Assembly: GCA_947846985.1 (NCBI GenBank)
Contig: CANTUZ010000026.1
Location: 54,852,730-54,916,729 of the forward strand
Source of the DNA: Fratercula arctica
Lineage: Eukaryota > Chordata > Aves > Charadriiformes > Alcidae
Length of the DNA stretch: 64,000 bases
Direction of reading: 5' to 3'
Shown here in pieces: positions 49,164 to 61,300 of this stretch. Every line of letters starts with the position of its first letter. Position 1 is the stretch's first letter. The translations under genes and the position numbers were made by a program. The notes under the pieces were generated by a model. The model did not search any database. It saw only the letters and a list, made by a program, of their open reading frames with translations, and was not told where the DNA came from.

Positions 49164-49197
49164 GGGGAAGGGGACAGGGTAAGGAGGGAGGAAGGGG
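49164..49197 (+). other. G-quadruplex motif near LTR 3' end
   Basis: G-runs at 49164-49167, 49170-49173, 49177-49179, 49186-49188 and 49194-49197 are separated by loops of 2, 3, 6 and 5 bases, enough for an intramolecular quadruplex on the plus strand. Confidence 0.5.
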
Positions 49198-49234
49198 CTG
49201 GACTTGGGGATTGGCTGGTAGCTGGAGCAGATCC

Positions 49235-49239
49235 TACAC
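49235..49239 (+). repeat. candidate target-site duplication, right copy
   Basis: TACAC follows the presumed 3' end of the LTR-like element and matches the left copy at 48197-48201. Confidence 0.4.
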
Positions 49240-50925
49240 ATAAAAGCACTGTGTAAAGCTCATTCCCTTTTCCTTTTGCCAGAAAAGAGATTACCCATAG
49301 GAAAGATGTGCCATTCATCAATAGATTTTATAGCCAGGACAGCCAACATGATCACCAAGTCATAGCACTGTCATTACATTCTTCCATTACTGCTTGAAGA
49401 AAAGAAAAACATCCAGTCTTAAAAAAAATCCAGTTATGGAAAAATCCACCACAAATCTTTTTACATTTTTCAGTGGTTAATTATCATCAAATTTAGGGTT
49501 TGTTTGAAGTCATAAAATTATCATGTTGCACCTTTTTTCCTGCTGCCTTACCACTTCTGCTGTGTCATTTCCAACTCCAGCATACAGTCCTTCTTTTCTG
49601 GTATTTTTTTAGGCTCCTTTTTACATCTTTGGATTTGCTACTGGATGGCCATTTGTCTTCATTCAACAGTGCCTTCCTTCTCTTCTATTTATTTTCAAAC
49701 AGCCTGGATTTCACAAGCATGGACCCTGGAGTGCAATGCCATGATACACTCTCAGTATATTCATACCACGGTATATTTCAGGGTTATACAAAACTAAATC
49801 AGAGTGTGCAGGTGTTCCTCTTGTTCTCTGTCTTGTGCAAAGGAAATATACTGAAGAGAACTTACCAGTGATTCTAACCATTATAACTGCTACTCCATGC
49901 ACACATGTAAAGCAACATGTAGTCTTACAGCACAAGGATATACAACCATTTTTAACTGACAGCTCCTAGCTCTTAATAAATTTTGAGTTTCATCTGTTTT
50001 GCATTTCTCCACAAGAAACGAAGTTTTAAACTAAAGTTAACTAAAACAAAACACCCAAAAAAAGTTTTGAAGAAATAAGCATAGAAAGAAAACTGTATAT
50101 ATATCCAGAAGAAATGGCCTTCATGCTTAAGTAATTCATCAGTGTGACCAAACATAATTACAGCATTTATTATTTATTTATGTTGTTACACATTATCTAT
50201 AGGATAAAAGTAAGCACAGGAAATTTCAGCCATAATACTTCTTTTGGAACATTGTGAATGCCTGAGAACAAGGGGTTATAATGAAAATGTTTCCTCAATG
50301 ATAACTATAGCACTGGTTTGCTGATGCTTTATATAATAAAGACTTGAAAGGAAAACCCATGGAGGTTGAAATCAGTTCAGAAACCAGTGTTTAAGCAAAA
50401 GTTTCCATCATTCCCATCCAAAATCATTCCTACCATAATGAAAGAACTGTGCAGAGACTCCAGCATAATAGTTGACGTATGCACGACACTACGGAGTGAA
50501 CCTATTCTTTTTCTGAAAAGAGTCAGTAATGACATTCTCAAAGGTGAGAAAGGCTTGCAGGTAGGCTCCTGTGGCTTTTCCACCTTGTCAGAACAACAAA
50601 GGAAAGGAAGTAGTAGTAGTCCATGACTTTCTCCTCACCATTTTCTTTTATATTTCTCTGGTTTCCAGCATGCTGTCCCTGTATCACTATCAACTGTAAC
50701 TAAGGCTAAGTAAGTATTTTCACAAGCAACTTGGTATCTCTGAATTTCCCTGGCTGTCATTTTTGAACACAGCAGGGTGAATGCTTCCTTCCAAGTTGAA
50801 GAAGAGTCCCTGAAAGCTTCTGCTACTCAAGGGCTATACTATGCACTTGTGCACTGACTTTGCATTTATGCAGGAATAATTTCTCCAAATATATGTGACT
50901 GTTTGCATACACAGAATATCTCACA
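49240..50925. other. AT-rich non-coding stretch between two LTR-like elements
   Basis: No retroviral gene sequence is visible between the two oppositely oriented LTR-like blocks, so they are not the two ends of one provirus. A 123-codon frame (49500-49871, +) is unremarkable. Confidence 0.5.
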
Positions 50926-51051
50926 TGGGATCATGGTTTGGGCTGGGTTGACCAATGACAAGATGACAGAAGGTCTCCCAGACCTCTTGCTCTAAGGTGA
51001 GGAAGAAGAGAGATAAAGAGATTTGTGAGTTTAGAAAAAAAACTAAACTAC

Positions 51052-51057
51052 TTTAAT
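51052..51057 (-). terminator. possible polyadenylation signal of minus-strand LTR
   Basis: The minus strand reads ATTAAA (TTCATTAAAG context), downstream of the TATA-like box in the LTR orientation and at a plausible distance for the R region. It is a common variant of AATAAA. Confidence 0.35.
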
Positions 51058-51392
51058 GAAGTATTGGTAATAAAATTTTTAAAAAGGAAATAATGAAATA
51101 GATACAATATATACAAAAATGTACAAAACCGTATCAAGCTCCCAGGGAGATGTCACTGTCACGCACTGGGAAACTTCCAGACTGGACTCAGTGACAAATG
51201 GGAACTGGAAGACACTGACTGCAATCAAAAGGTAGATGAGCTGACGGGTCCTCTCAGACATCAGTCATTGAAGAAAGAGAGCCATTGAAGCAGCAGTCCG
51301 CTGAAGAAGACCCATTGGAGAAGATCCGAAGAAGAAAAGCCCTTGGAAAAGAGTCCTTGGAGAGCAGCCAACCTGATCTCTTTGATCCCCCA

Positions 51393-51402
51393 GCTTTTAC
51401 AC
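51393..51402 (-). promoter_or_regulatory. degenerate TATA-like box of minus-strand LTR
   Basis: The minus strand reads GTGTAAAAGC at the position where related LTRs, as I remember them, have TATAAAAGC. The change suggests the promoter is weakened. Confidence 0.35.
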
Positions 51403-51659
51403 TGAGCATGGCAGATGGGATGGAATACCCTATTGATCAGTTTTGGGTCACTTGACCTGTCCACAGGTGTAACCTTTCCACAGGGTAGACAAACCCGTCA
51501 GCTGGCCCCGGTTGCCACAGCAACAAGTGTAAGCAAGAGCCTCTGTCACTGAACAGAAAGTTGGCTCTACTTCACCCCAAACAAAGACACATGGATAACC
51601 TGTGGAGCTTCATGGTTCAAGGCTGAGAACAGCAAAAAATCACAGTGGAACTGCAGTCA

Positions 51660-53212
51660 GTGAGATAAAACAATTGTTTCATGAATGACATTAGCAAAAA
51701 TTAACATATAATCAGCTCCTGTTTCTTTCTCTCTGGCTCTTTCTTCCTTCCATCCATTTTTTTTTTCCCACCATAGTATGATTTTTTTTCATTTGGCTCT
51801 CCTCTATTGTGAAAAATAAATCTGCAATTTAAGTTAGGGGTCTACTAAGGGAAATTGGCAGAAAGCTACTCTTTGCACCAGAAAATCTAATAGGTACAGA
51901 TTTTGGTATCTACTGTCAGTGTTTGCCAGAATGGTATAACAAATGAGGCATGAGTTTTTGAAATCTCACATTAGCTTCTGGAAATCTGGCAATACCACAG
52001 TTCCACATATCATACTTTTTATGTGACCCTTTCCCAAGTTCTTTAAACTAATTCGATTCTGAGCGCAGCTTTACTTTGCATAACTAATATTAAACAAACA
52101 GAATGTTATGTCAGAAAAATCCAAAAAAAATGGACATGGGAAATTATAATTGATGATTGATATGCAAGTGCAATTGACAACTTTGACTACACTTGGGAGT
52201 TTATGCATTCAGTTAAGAATTTTCAACTTAAGGTTATCTTTAAGGTTATCTTCATGTGTAGGGGAATGAAAAAAATTGATTGGGTCTGTTATTCCCTAAG
52301 AGTCTTTATACAAATTTGTTTTAGTGCCTGGGACATGCAGAGTTTTTCTATAAGATAAGGAAGCAAACCAAATCCTGACAAATTCCATAGTTTCCATAGA
52401 AAGATTCCTGGAATTTCATGTGTGATTTATTTTTAATATTGGAATCTGCAGAGTCATTCATTTAAGCATGCAATCTTCCATGAACATATGCAATTTTATT
52501 TCAAATTTCAGAAGAACAAAACATACTATAAGGAAAAGACTCTCAGCCAAATGTCACTGAAACACTGACAACAGGATTGAAGTCACGTACTTAAAGAACT
52601 TCGACTGTCATTTCACAAAAAAAAACCCAGAGATAAATCCCAAAGAGATGGAAGAACACAAACGGAGAATAAATTTTGATACAGACAGCTGTATTTGAAC
52701 ATTTCCTCTATTTTATAACATAGAAGACATTAATATATCATGAGACATACTTTTAAGTATTTTGACATGAATTAATGAGTCCTGATGTAACTTGCAATAT
52801 ATATGGGACAGTTTTTATTTGCAGAAGCTTACCAATTGTTATATTGAATCTACCCTTTAGGATATGGGTGTATATATATACGGTTCTTGAGGAAAAACCT
52901 GTAATGCCGCCTTTTTCAACAGTTTCTTGCTCAGCTTGTCACCTCCACATACTTCAGCTAACTCACAATGAAATACATAATATGAAGCAAGTTCTTTCAA
53001 ATCTTTCCCAATGGTATGCCAGGTCTTCTCAGGCCTTCATCTCAGTGGGTTCTCTAGTACATAGTGTATCTATCATTTTAGCCAAAAGTTAAAAATAAGG
53101 ACTGCAGAGACTTTGTAATATAAATGATGCTTCCTGTTTTATCTTAGATAATTCTAAAGATTTTGAAAGCTAACTGAAAATCAAGAAGTGCCTTAACATC
53201 CTTCATTGAAAT
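51660..53212. other. AT-rich non-coding stretch
   Basis: I see no gene. A small 12-bp tandem duplication (TAAGGTTATCTT) lies at 52229-52252. Confidence 0.5.
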
Positions 53213-53490
53213 CAAAGCCAAGTCCATTTTATGAGGTGGACACCTCATTTTTCTCTCTATTTTCTGAAGTACTTTTATTCCCAAGAGATTCTGAGCTACA
53301 GAAAACCACCAACATAGCTTTTAATATAAGAGAATAATTATAACTGCAGTATTATACAGCAACTAACGTGCATGAATTGAGTAATCTGCAGTCTTTCAAA
53401 GCCAAGTCCATTTTATGAGATGGACACCTCATTCTTCTCTCTACTTTCCAGAGTACTCTTATTCCCAAGAGATTCTCAGATACAGAAAAA
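53213..53490 (+). repeat. diverged direct repeat pair, 184-bp offset
   Basis: Segment 53213-53306 (starting CAAAGCCAAGTCCATTTTATG) recurs at 53397-53490 with roughly nine substitutions and no obvious large indels. The ~90 bases between the copies (53307-53396) contain a segment that is itself related to 55293-55362. The family is unknown to me. Confidence 0.85.
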
Positions 53491-54060
53491 AAGACATTTA
53501 GCTGGTTAGATTCTGCCCTTCAACAAAGTTTCCCTCTGTTCTGCCATAATTGAACATTGGCTTCAGAAACAAAGTTGGATGTACATATGTTAGCTTTCTG
53601 ATGATAAAAAAAAAGGATTAGGTTCCTTTACCATTTTTAGGCCATTCCCCTTCCCTGTCTTAAAGCAAACTTACTGATCTCAAAGCAAAAAAGAATTTAA
53701 ATTTTATGGCTACTTGATTCATAGTCAGACACTGAAATCAGAAGGGTAATATAGCTAAAACATCAAAATTGTCAGACTATCAAATAAATTACCACTGCAT
53801 CAGTGATTTAAAGTGGCTAGAAGTGCAAAATTATTTAAACAATGGGTAACGGGTGGCTTGCTAACATGTACCCAGCATATTTCCAATGTTAATAAAAATG
53901 GGATAATGGTTGTTCTTCTAGTGGAAAAAAAAAAATGTTTAAAACAGCAAAGGAGTAATACAGCTAGTTTATAAGAAACAAGATTATGAAAGAAAATAAG
54001 ATAAACTAAAAAATGCATTACACTCAATAGCATAGTAAGCTAATTAGTAAAATTAAATTA

Positions 54061-54134
54061 TTTTATTTTATTTTATTTTATTTTATTTTATTTTATTTTA
54101 TTTTATTTTATTTTATTTTATTTTATTTTATTTA
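54061..54134 (+). repeat. (TTTTA)n pentanucleotide microsatellite
   Basis: Fourteen perfect TTTTA units (54061-54130) are followed by a partial unit. The lack of interruptions suggests a highly variable, recently expanded tract. Confidence 0.95.
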
Positions 54135-55292
54135 GGAAAATTTAAACTATTATATTTCCTGTGTGTCTAGCTAGCTAGTCTTACTGTGTATAGAGTGTGG
54201 TTATGATCGCATGGAAAAACTTTACAGGGGTTGAACAACGACACATGTTGCAGAAGGTAAAAACATGTAAAACCAGAAGAAAAGATGCAACTGACTGATT
54301 TATTCAGAAACCCTACTACTACGTCCTGGGCAAAACATATGACAGTGGATGTGGTATACAAATTGTGGATGTGCAGATCTTAAGCTATATTTCTGGAAAT
54401 GTTCATGTGTGTTCAAATGTTTATGTGGTATTTTGTTTATGCACATTTTCAAGAATGCAAAGATGGACCAAGTAGAAACGGAAAATCCATTCTTGTTAAC
54501 TCAGGTGGAAGACATGAAAAATCAAGCAGAGAATAGAACTGAAAAACAATTGTTAAAATTGTTAGTGAGCTATTGTTGCAAATATACAGATATATGCAAT
54601 AAATATAAGACTATTTGACTGGAGACCTCTAAAAATAGATAAGCTCAGACATTTAAGATTGATTCTATTAGGCAATAAAAGTTACACAGACACACAATCT
54701 CCTATTCTGTCTCCCTCCACTTATTAGAATAAAATTGCTAATATTTAAAAGAAATATATAGACAGGCATCAGTATAACAACTAAAGAATTACTTTTGAAA
54801 ATCTTGTATGTTGGGGACTGTGGGACGTTGTGAAACTAGTTTCATTTTTCAGGCATTTGCCTAGGTCTGGTATTTGAGATGGCAACTATGCCATTGATTT
54901 AATTGCACCATTAACAACTAAGGAAAAAAGGTTATTTATTATCACTAAGAGAAGAAAAGTTGCTGGCTTTAAAGCAAGTATCACACATAAGGAAGAGGAA
55001 TAAGCTCTTTGTGAAATACAACAAATGTGTTTGTAACACTAGGATTATACTAAGCGACACAATTTGTGCTCACCAGACTTGTTTTCATCAGACTACATCT
55101 TCATTTGGGTACGGATAAATACAAAACTAGGGTCCAATCTGGAGGATTCGTGTGAAAAAATGCCAGTGAAAGAAAGTCAAAAGAAAATTTTCTCTTTATA
55201 TATTTACATTGTTGATTCTACCTGGATTACCTCAAAAGAAATCAATAGCAAAACAATTATAAAAGAAATCGAAAGAAATTTCAAAAGAAATC
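54135..55292. other. AT-rich non-coding stretch
   Basis: I see no gene. The right end (55236-55292) has AAAGAAATC-type short tandem repetition. Confidence 0.5.
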
Positions 55293-55362
55293 AATTGTAA
55301 CTGCAATATTATACAGCAACAAACAGTTTCTACTGAACTGAATAATCTGCAATCTTTCAAGC
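55293..55362 (+). repeat. dispersed copy related to 53335-53400
   Basis: The series AATTGTAACTGCAATATTATA, CAGCAAC, AATAATCTGCAATCTTTCAA parallels AATTATAACTGCAGTATTATA, CAGCAAC, GAGTAATCTGCAGTCTTTCAA at 53335-53400, with small indels in the middle. The two are about 1.96 kb apart in direct orientation. Confidence 0.8.
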
Positions 55363-58300
55363 ACTGGGTCTATTCCCTTCCTTCATTAGACTTGCCACAC
55401 TATACAAACCACTATTGTTAATAACCTGCATACTCTCTGTGGAAGAGGCTAACTTCAACTCTGCTTGCATAATTTAATAAATTATCATTATAATATCTGT
55501 ACAACAGTCAGTCCTTTCCCAGTCTATGTTTTTGTTTTTACATAGTCACAGTACTCCTTTTAAAGCCTCTGTAAACTACCAGCAAAGGAAAGCTATCAGA
55601 AAAAGAGTTCTTAATGCAAGGACATCAGCAATGTCCACAAATTCTCCCATGAATGCTGCAGGAGAAACACTATACTCTTCTTTCATCAGCAGACAATATC
55701 TGATTAACTGAGGTATATTTCCAAGTATACTCCAACATGTTGAAAGAACACATTAGATAACACTAACTCACACTCACACATCTGCTTTTAAACCCTGAGC
55801 AGTTATTCTCAATGAGAATCATCATATTAGTCACAAGTTTTTCCAGATTTTGTTGAACGATTACCCTGTGTCAGATAAAGCCTTTTGTAGAACAGAGTGA
55901 AATATTTTGGTCTGTAATTTTCACTTAGCCCAAAACAACATGTTCAGTGACAACAAGTTGCATTATTTCATTAAGTTTCTACTAGACTGTTCATGTTAAA
56001 ATTTAGAAATACTTAATATGTTAAAAAATCTATTTGATCATTCCCTGTTTCCCAGAAATTTTCATTTGCTCCAAAAATGCTGATTATCAATGTCTAAATA
56101 TTTTCAGTAAACAACTTCAAGCTATTAAAACCTAAACTGTCTTTGTTTTGAGAAATAATTGTTCTAGGTTATAAACATTTTCCCAGTATTTAAAAACTAC
56201 TCCAAATAAATACCATAATTACAACCATTTATAAGAGAAACAAGTGAACAACTAAAATAAATCATGCATTAAACCTACTTACATTTCAATGTAGGCTCAT
56301 AAAAGCCTCCATTTCCCTTGGTTTCTTAGCTTGCTCTACCCAACCAACTGATAAATCAGGACTTCAAGTTTTGCCTGTGTCTTTTTTATTTTCCAGGGGA
56401 ATGTGACTTTTCATACAGCTGATCTCGATAAAAGACATTCCTCCATAAAAGAGTACGGAATAAATATTTAATAAATCCCACATATAAATATCCTATTTAG
56501 ATAGTTATAAGATAAAAAAAGAACTGCAGGTAGAGCAAAGAAATATAGATAGAACAAAGAACTATTTTCCATTTTCAAAACACCATCACATGACCATAGA
56601 TAGTTAATATAATTATCTGTTAATATATCTATATAACCTGTCCGTATTTTTAAAAGCCATATACTATTTTGAGGAGTACCATGTTGTCCTGAATGTCCTC
56701 TCACTGCTTAGTGTTGGAATATTGAGTTTACATATAACCTGACAAATCTGCCATTGGACAAAAACAGCAATAACTGAGCTATATTTTAGAGCTCATTGGA
56801 GGACAATTTTGAGGCTGATGATGCAGAAAGCAATCTGATTCTTACAGTGACTCATGTAGAGGTTTCGTTTCAAGATAGTGCATCCTCTCTTTCACAGACA
56901 TTTCATTCATTGTGCTTAACTCATGGGATCTATGTTCTGATTGTGCTTAAATTTACAGTGAGATCCCAAAAATTTGCTAGTTCTTTGGTAGTCAACATGT
57001 ACCAATAATGAACAAGCAACAGTGTGGTGATCTCTAGCAAGCAGATGAGCCTCTCCGGAGGCAGCGTGCGTGGAGAGAATATGTATTATGATTCTATGCC
57101 TTTTTCTCCCTACTGAAGCATTTACTCTATGACACTGGAAATTTTTAATTCAAGTGTTTTCTTATATTAGTCACTTCCAATTAGTTCCTTCTCTGGCTAG
57201 ATATTCTTCTCTGTGGATCCTAAGGAGGACCCATAAGCACTTCCTTCTTTTTCTTCATTTTCCCTGTGAATAGTGAGTTGATTTACTGTAACGTTCAGGC
57301 TGTCAGCCATGAACCATTAGGGGCTCTTGCTCTCTACTCATGGCTCTTCAAATACTGTTAGTGTGGGGACAAGCCCAAAATCCTTTAGAGACACTAGAAG
57401 GCCAAATACATAATTAGGGTGAATAAACATGAAAAGCAGAGAGGGATGAATGAAGCTAGTAACCACTGTACTGATTACAGCAAAATTGGTCACCACCAAA
57501 TAGGTCACTGCAGAATCAGTGACTTTCCTTATCAATGCTAACAACAATTTAATGTAAACTTGCAAACAAAAATAACTAAAATTATTCATGCACCAAGAAA
57601 TCTAGGAAAAATATTTCTCCTACATTTTCAGCACCAATAAGGAGCCCTGTGTTCATGTAGCTCACTGTCCATTAAAACTGTTTCCCGGATAAAGCACTAA
57701 TCCCTTTGCTGTTGGCAGGTCAGGCAAGACTCTGTAAGGTTCCAGTTCATGCCTAATTAGTGGGAGCATAATGAAAAGAGGCAGCAGAATTCCTAGCCAA
57801 AACATGCCATTGTGAGATTCTGATGAAACATAAAATAAAAGTTATCTGGGGCTATGCAGCATAATATTGTTATCAGCTGTGCTCTGATAAAGGGGCATCA
57901 GAAAGTGGAAGAACCAACATAGTTGGGAGAAAATGGAAATGTGGCAATACCCTTGTTGTGAGGATATAAACATATATAACATGAAATACTGGAAGAGCAA
58001 GAAGAAATCTGCATTACATATAATAGAGGGATAAACTAAGAGTGGAAATACTAATAATATTTATGAAGAGCAATAAGTATCCTTCAAAGGTCCTGATATA
58101 TCCTCAGAAGTTGCCAGAGTACACTGATCAAATATTTTTCTTGACTTTCTGAAGTAGAAACATGAAAAATTTTGACAGTTTCCCCAAAAATATTCTCTGT
58201 TGTTCTTTTACCCACTTTTATCATAAATGGAACTTTCCGATGGTGCACCTCCTGGTATAATGGAAGACCATGGATTGCATCAACAAAAAAACAGTGTGTT

Positions 58301-61300
58301 TTTGACCAGAATGGAAGTAGAAGAGGGCAACAGAAAGATGAATCAGCCTGTTTATACTTTTATCCCCTTGACAGATTCTAGTTCTAAAATGTAATAACCA
58401 TAAAATCCTCTTTTATGAAAGCTTTTAGAAGTAATTAAAATACCAAGCAGACAGCATATGAATCAGTTCCTCCAGTTATCCTCCAGCTTGAAAAAGTCAA
58501 GGTGGTTATATGTTTGTGGCTGGTACTGATACTCTGAAGGTTACCACATGGCTGAGGCAGCTCTACTGATGGCTTTTCTGAATTGAAGCAACTGCAATTT
58601 TTTAGTGAGTCAGGCTTTCTCTCTTAATCACAATCCTAACAATCAAGGAAAACTGAGCTTGCAAGTCAGGGTATAAATCTCTCTTGAGCTGTTCACTGTT
58701 GCACTATTAGAGAGCATCGTCTTTTTCTCATAATGTGCAAAGATGCACAGATGGTAGAAGTTTGGAAAAAATCCCAGAATGGCACTGAGGGAGCAGTCAG
58801 AAAAATGAAGTGTAGGTAAGGAGAACAGAACTCTGACCCTATCAAAATTTTGAGTAAATATGAGAGATGACAAACAGGTAAACCAGGTAGTTCAGAGTTT
58901 ATAATAAATTCTGTAACTGTCTCGACTTCTACTGGTGCTAAGTTTTCCACAAATTTTTTTCAATCTTTTCAGTTAGCATTGTCAGTGCTAGACAGTTTTA
59001 TTTCTGGTGCTGCCAGCAAAGGGTTGCATGGTAGAGAGGCCCATAAAAAAAATTTCAGCCTGCCATGATGGTAGTGGTGATGCATAGTGGTTTAAAGAGG
59101 TTGTGGTACTTCTTTATAATTCACCAACATTGCTTAGCCTGGAGAATACTGGCAGACGCACCTTGGTCCAAATGCTCACACATGTATATTTGACAGTAGC
59201 CTGCAAAAAGAAAAGGAAAAGCCGTGCTGTTAGATTAGCAAAATCTACTTTTTTTGATCCCATTTGTGAAATATGAAAGAAGATGCATACTGCTGTCTAA
59301 ATTATTCTTTTGTAGAACTTGGTGCAATGCTGCTTAAACTGATGGTTCCACTCATTATTAACAGTAGTCTCAATATCCCATTTGTTGAAAAAAAATTTGG
59401 TATTAATAACTTAACATACATATATGAGAAACTATGCAATTCAAACTATTCTTCTATTAGAAGTGCATAACATGAAGACCTAAAGACTGTTCAGAAGATA
59501 AAAACAGAAAAATCAAAGTTGATCCTGTCATGGAAATGATCTCCAGATATTTGTGCCATTGAGAAAGTTGGGTCCTGAAGAGACATCCCAAATTTCCTGG
59601 ATGGATTTTCAAAATGGTATTGGTTTCAGGTTTTGGATAGCTACTAAAGTTCATACCCATTTGATAATGTGATTGAATGTGGAAGGTACGTAGTCCAAAA
59701 AATCATTTCAGAACATAGGTACATGATACTCTTGGAGTACTAATGGAGAACTAGTCTGGCAATGACAAATTTTACCTTTTGCTTTCCTCAGTGACAGATG
59801 AAAGCTAAATAATTTTTTGCATTCTTGCAAAAAACTTGTATTTTATTTTCTGAATGAGAAGGGAGTTTTTCACTTTGAAAAGGTAGAGAGAGAAGCATTT
59901 GCTTGCCCATATCTACAGTGGGAAAGTTAAGTTACAGGTCAGAATGTCATATGAAAGGGGATACATATAAATCAACATTTCTCCTTTCTCCCCTGTTATC
60001 AATATTTCCATGTAAAGGGAATCCAAAGGCCAGACAGAATCTGTGCTGCACAACATCAAGGAAACTTCAATTCAGATTGAGGATTAGATCCTGATTGTCC
60101 CACATTTCCCCCTTCCATACTTCACACAAATGAATTTCAAAAATTAGCAGAAAAAGATTAATATCTGCAAAATATCTTGTGTTTGATGAATAGGCTATTG
60201 TAACAAAAAATAATTGTTCTGTCAAAGTTGTTTTTACATTGTACATTTTCAATGTAAAGGTGCACACCCGCTGCAATTACACACACGTTAGGAATGAAGT
60301 GTAGACTCTATATTGTAAAGTCTTGTTTTGGTTAAGTGCCTCTGTGAGTCATGATGGATACTACAGTTTATAGTTAAGAAAGGACAAAAGGTAAAGGTGC
60401 TCAGATGACTTTAAAATCAGTTTTACACCAATTCTTAGTTCTTAATCAAACATGGTAAATTTGTAGATTATGTATTTTGTTCTTTCATCACCTGGCAGCA
60501 CTTTCACTCTAAACTTGTCTTGCTTGGCCATTACAGGCTATTGTTACTGCTGATTTTTAGAATTAAAGTGAATATTGAAAAGATCTGGAATGTGTCAGAA
60601 ATTCAAAACACACTGACTTGAATACTCAGCAATTACTATGAAAAGCTTCGTTGTCCTCCCGTAACTCTTGTGCTAAGGAATATATGAAACATAGAGAGGT
60701 GAAAAAATGTTTCTGCCAAATTAAATATACTATTGTTTGGTCTCTTTCTTGTTTAAGAGTATCAGCATCTTTTAATCTGCAATTTTTAGATTTGTTTGCA
60801 TTAATGCTAATAATCTGTCCAGAACCACTCAACTCCCTAGCAAAAGTGGTTCTTTAGGATACTGCAGTATTCTTCAATTTTTCTACTGTTCCAGAGGCAG
60901 TAAAGAAAGAGAGGAGATTTGGAAAACTGAAGGAAGAATGGCTTGGCCACAAATGAGATTAAAACATTCTTCATAATGTGGACAAGCATTCACAAAGATT
61001 AAATTACAGTTTGCAATATTAAAATTAATTGAAGATATACTCTTTCTTTGAGGGAGTTTTCTTTAAAACAAGTAAAGAGTCTCTGAAGATGAAGAATCCT
61101 TGTGAGCATGCTTTGAAGACTTCACCTTACTGTCAAGAAAATGTTAAGATTAAAAACTTCAGACTGGGAACTTTTTCCTGATGACCTTATATTCCAATTT
61201 ACTCAAAGCACTTCACAGAATTTGAGACTAAATAACTGTATCTTTTCATATTTTCAGAAAAGAGGAACTTCTAACCTATCTGTCTAGCTTGAATCTTGTT

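Larger units (their letters stand above)
48202..49234 (+). mobile_element. Solo LTR-like element, avian ERVL-type, plus strand
   Basis: A ~1.03-kb block begins TGTATTGGGTG and has the order I associate with long avian ERVL-type LTRs. First comes a GC-rich U3 with AAGGTTTTGGTA near its start and CCAGCCGGCTCC. A degenerate TATA region (ATACTCAAGAAAGGG, 48371-48385) follows, then a purine-rich middle, a T-rich segment ending in AATCAGTAAT, CCCCAAATCTAGCCTGGTTT, and the GTGATCTCC...CAACCTGTGAGCC part near the 3' end. The five bases TACAC lie directly before the TG (48197-48201) and recur at 49235-49239. This fits the 5-bp target duplication usual for ERVL, although the 3' end is then CC instead of CA. 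No internal retroviral genes are attached, so it is best explained as a solo LTR left by recombination. Confidence 0.6.
50926..51659 (-). mobile_element. Solo LTR-like element, minus strand
   Basis: A ~0.73-kb block resembles another avian retroviral LTR family I remember. Read on the minus strand it starts TGACTGCAG, has a U3 with CACTTGTTGCTGTGGCAACC, then GGTATTCCATCCCATCTGCC, a degenerate TATA box (GTGTAAAAGC, about 51393-51402) and an R/U5 part with an ATTAAA signal (51052-51057). Its + strand form starts TGGGATCATGG and ends GCAGTCA, giving TG...CA ends, but the flanking five bases (TCACA, GTGAG) do not match, so boundaries are approximate. A minus-strand frame at 51261-51464 with a repeated LLQW pattern reflects internal sequence repetition, not a gene. 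No internal retroviral sequence is attached. Confidence 0.6.

Noticed and set aside
49235..50925. Possible provirus internal region between the 48-kb and 51-kb LTR-like elements
   Set aside because: The two LTRs are in opposite orientations and look like different families, and no gag, pol or env-like sequence lies between them.
57086..57100. ATTATGATTCTATGCC resembling a CR1 3' terminus
   Set aside because: The upstream sequence lacks the expected CR1 3' UTR strings; treated as chance.
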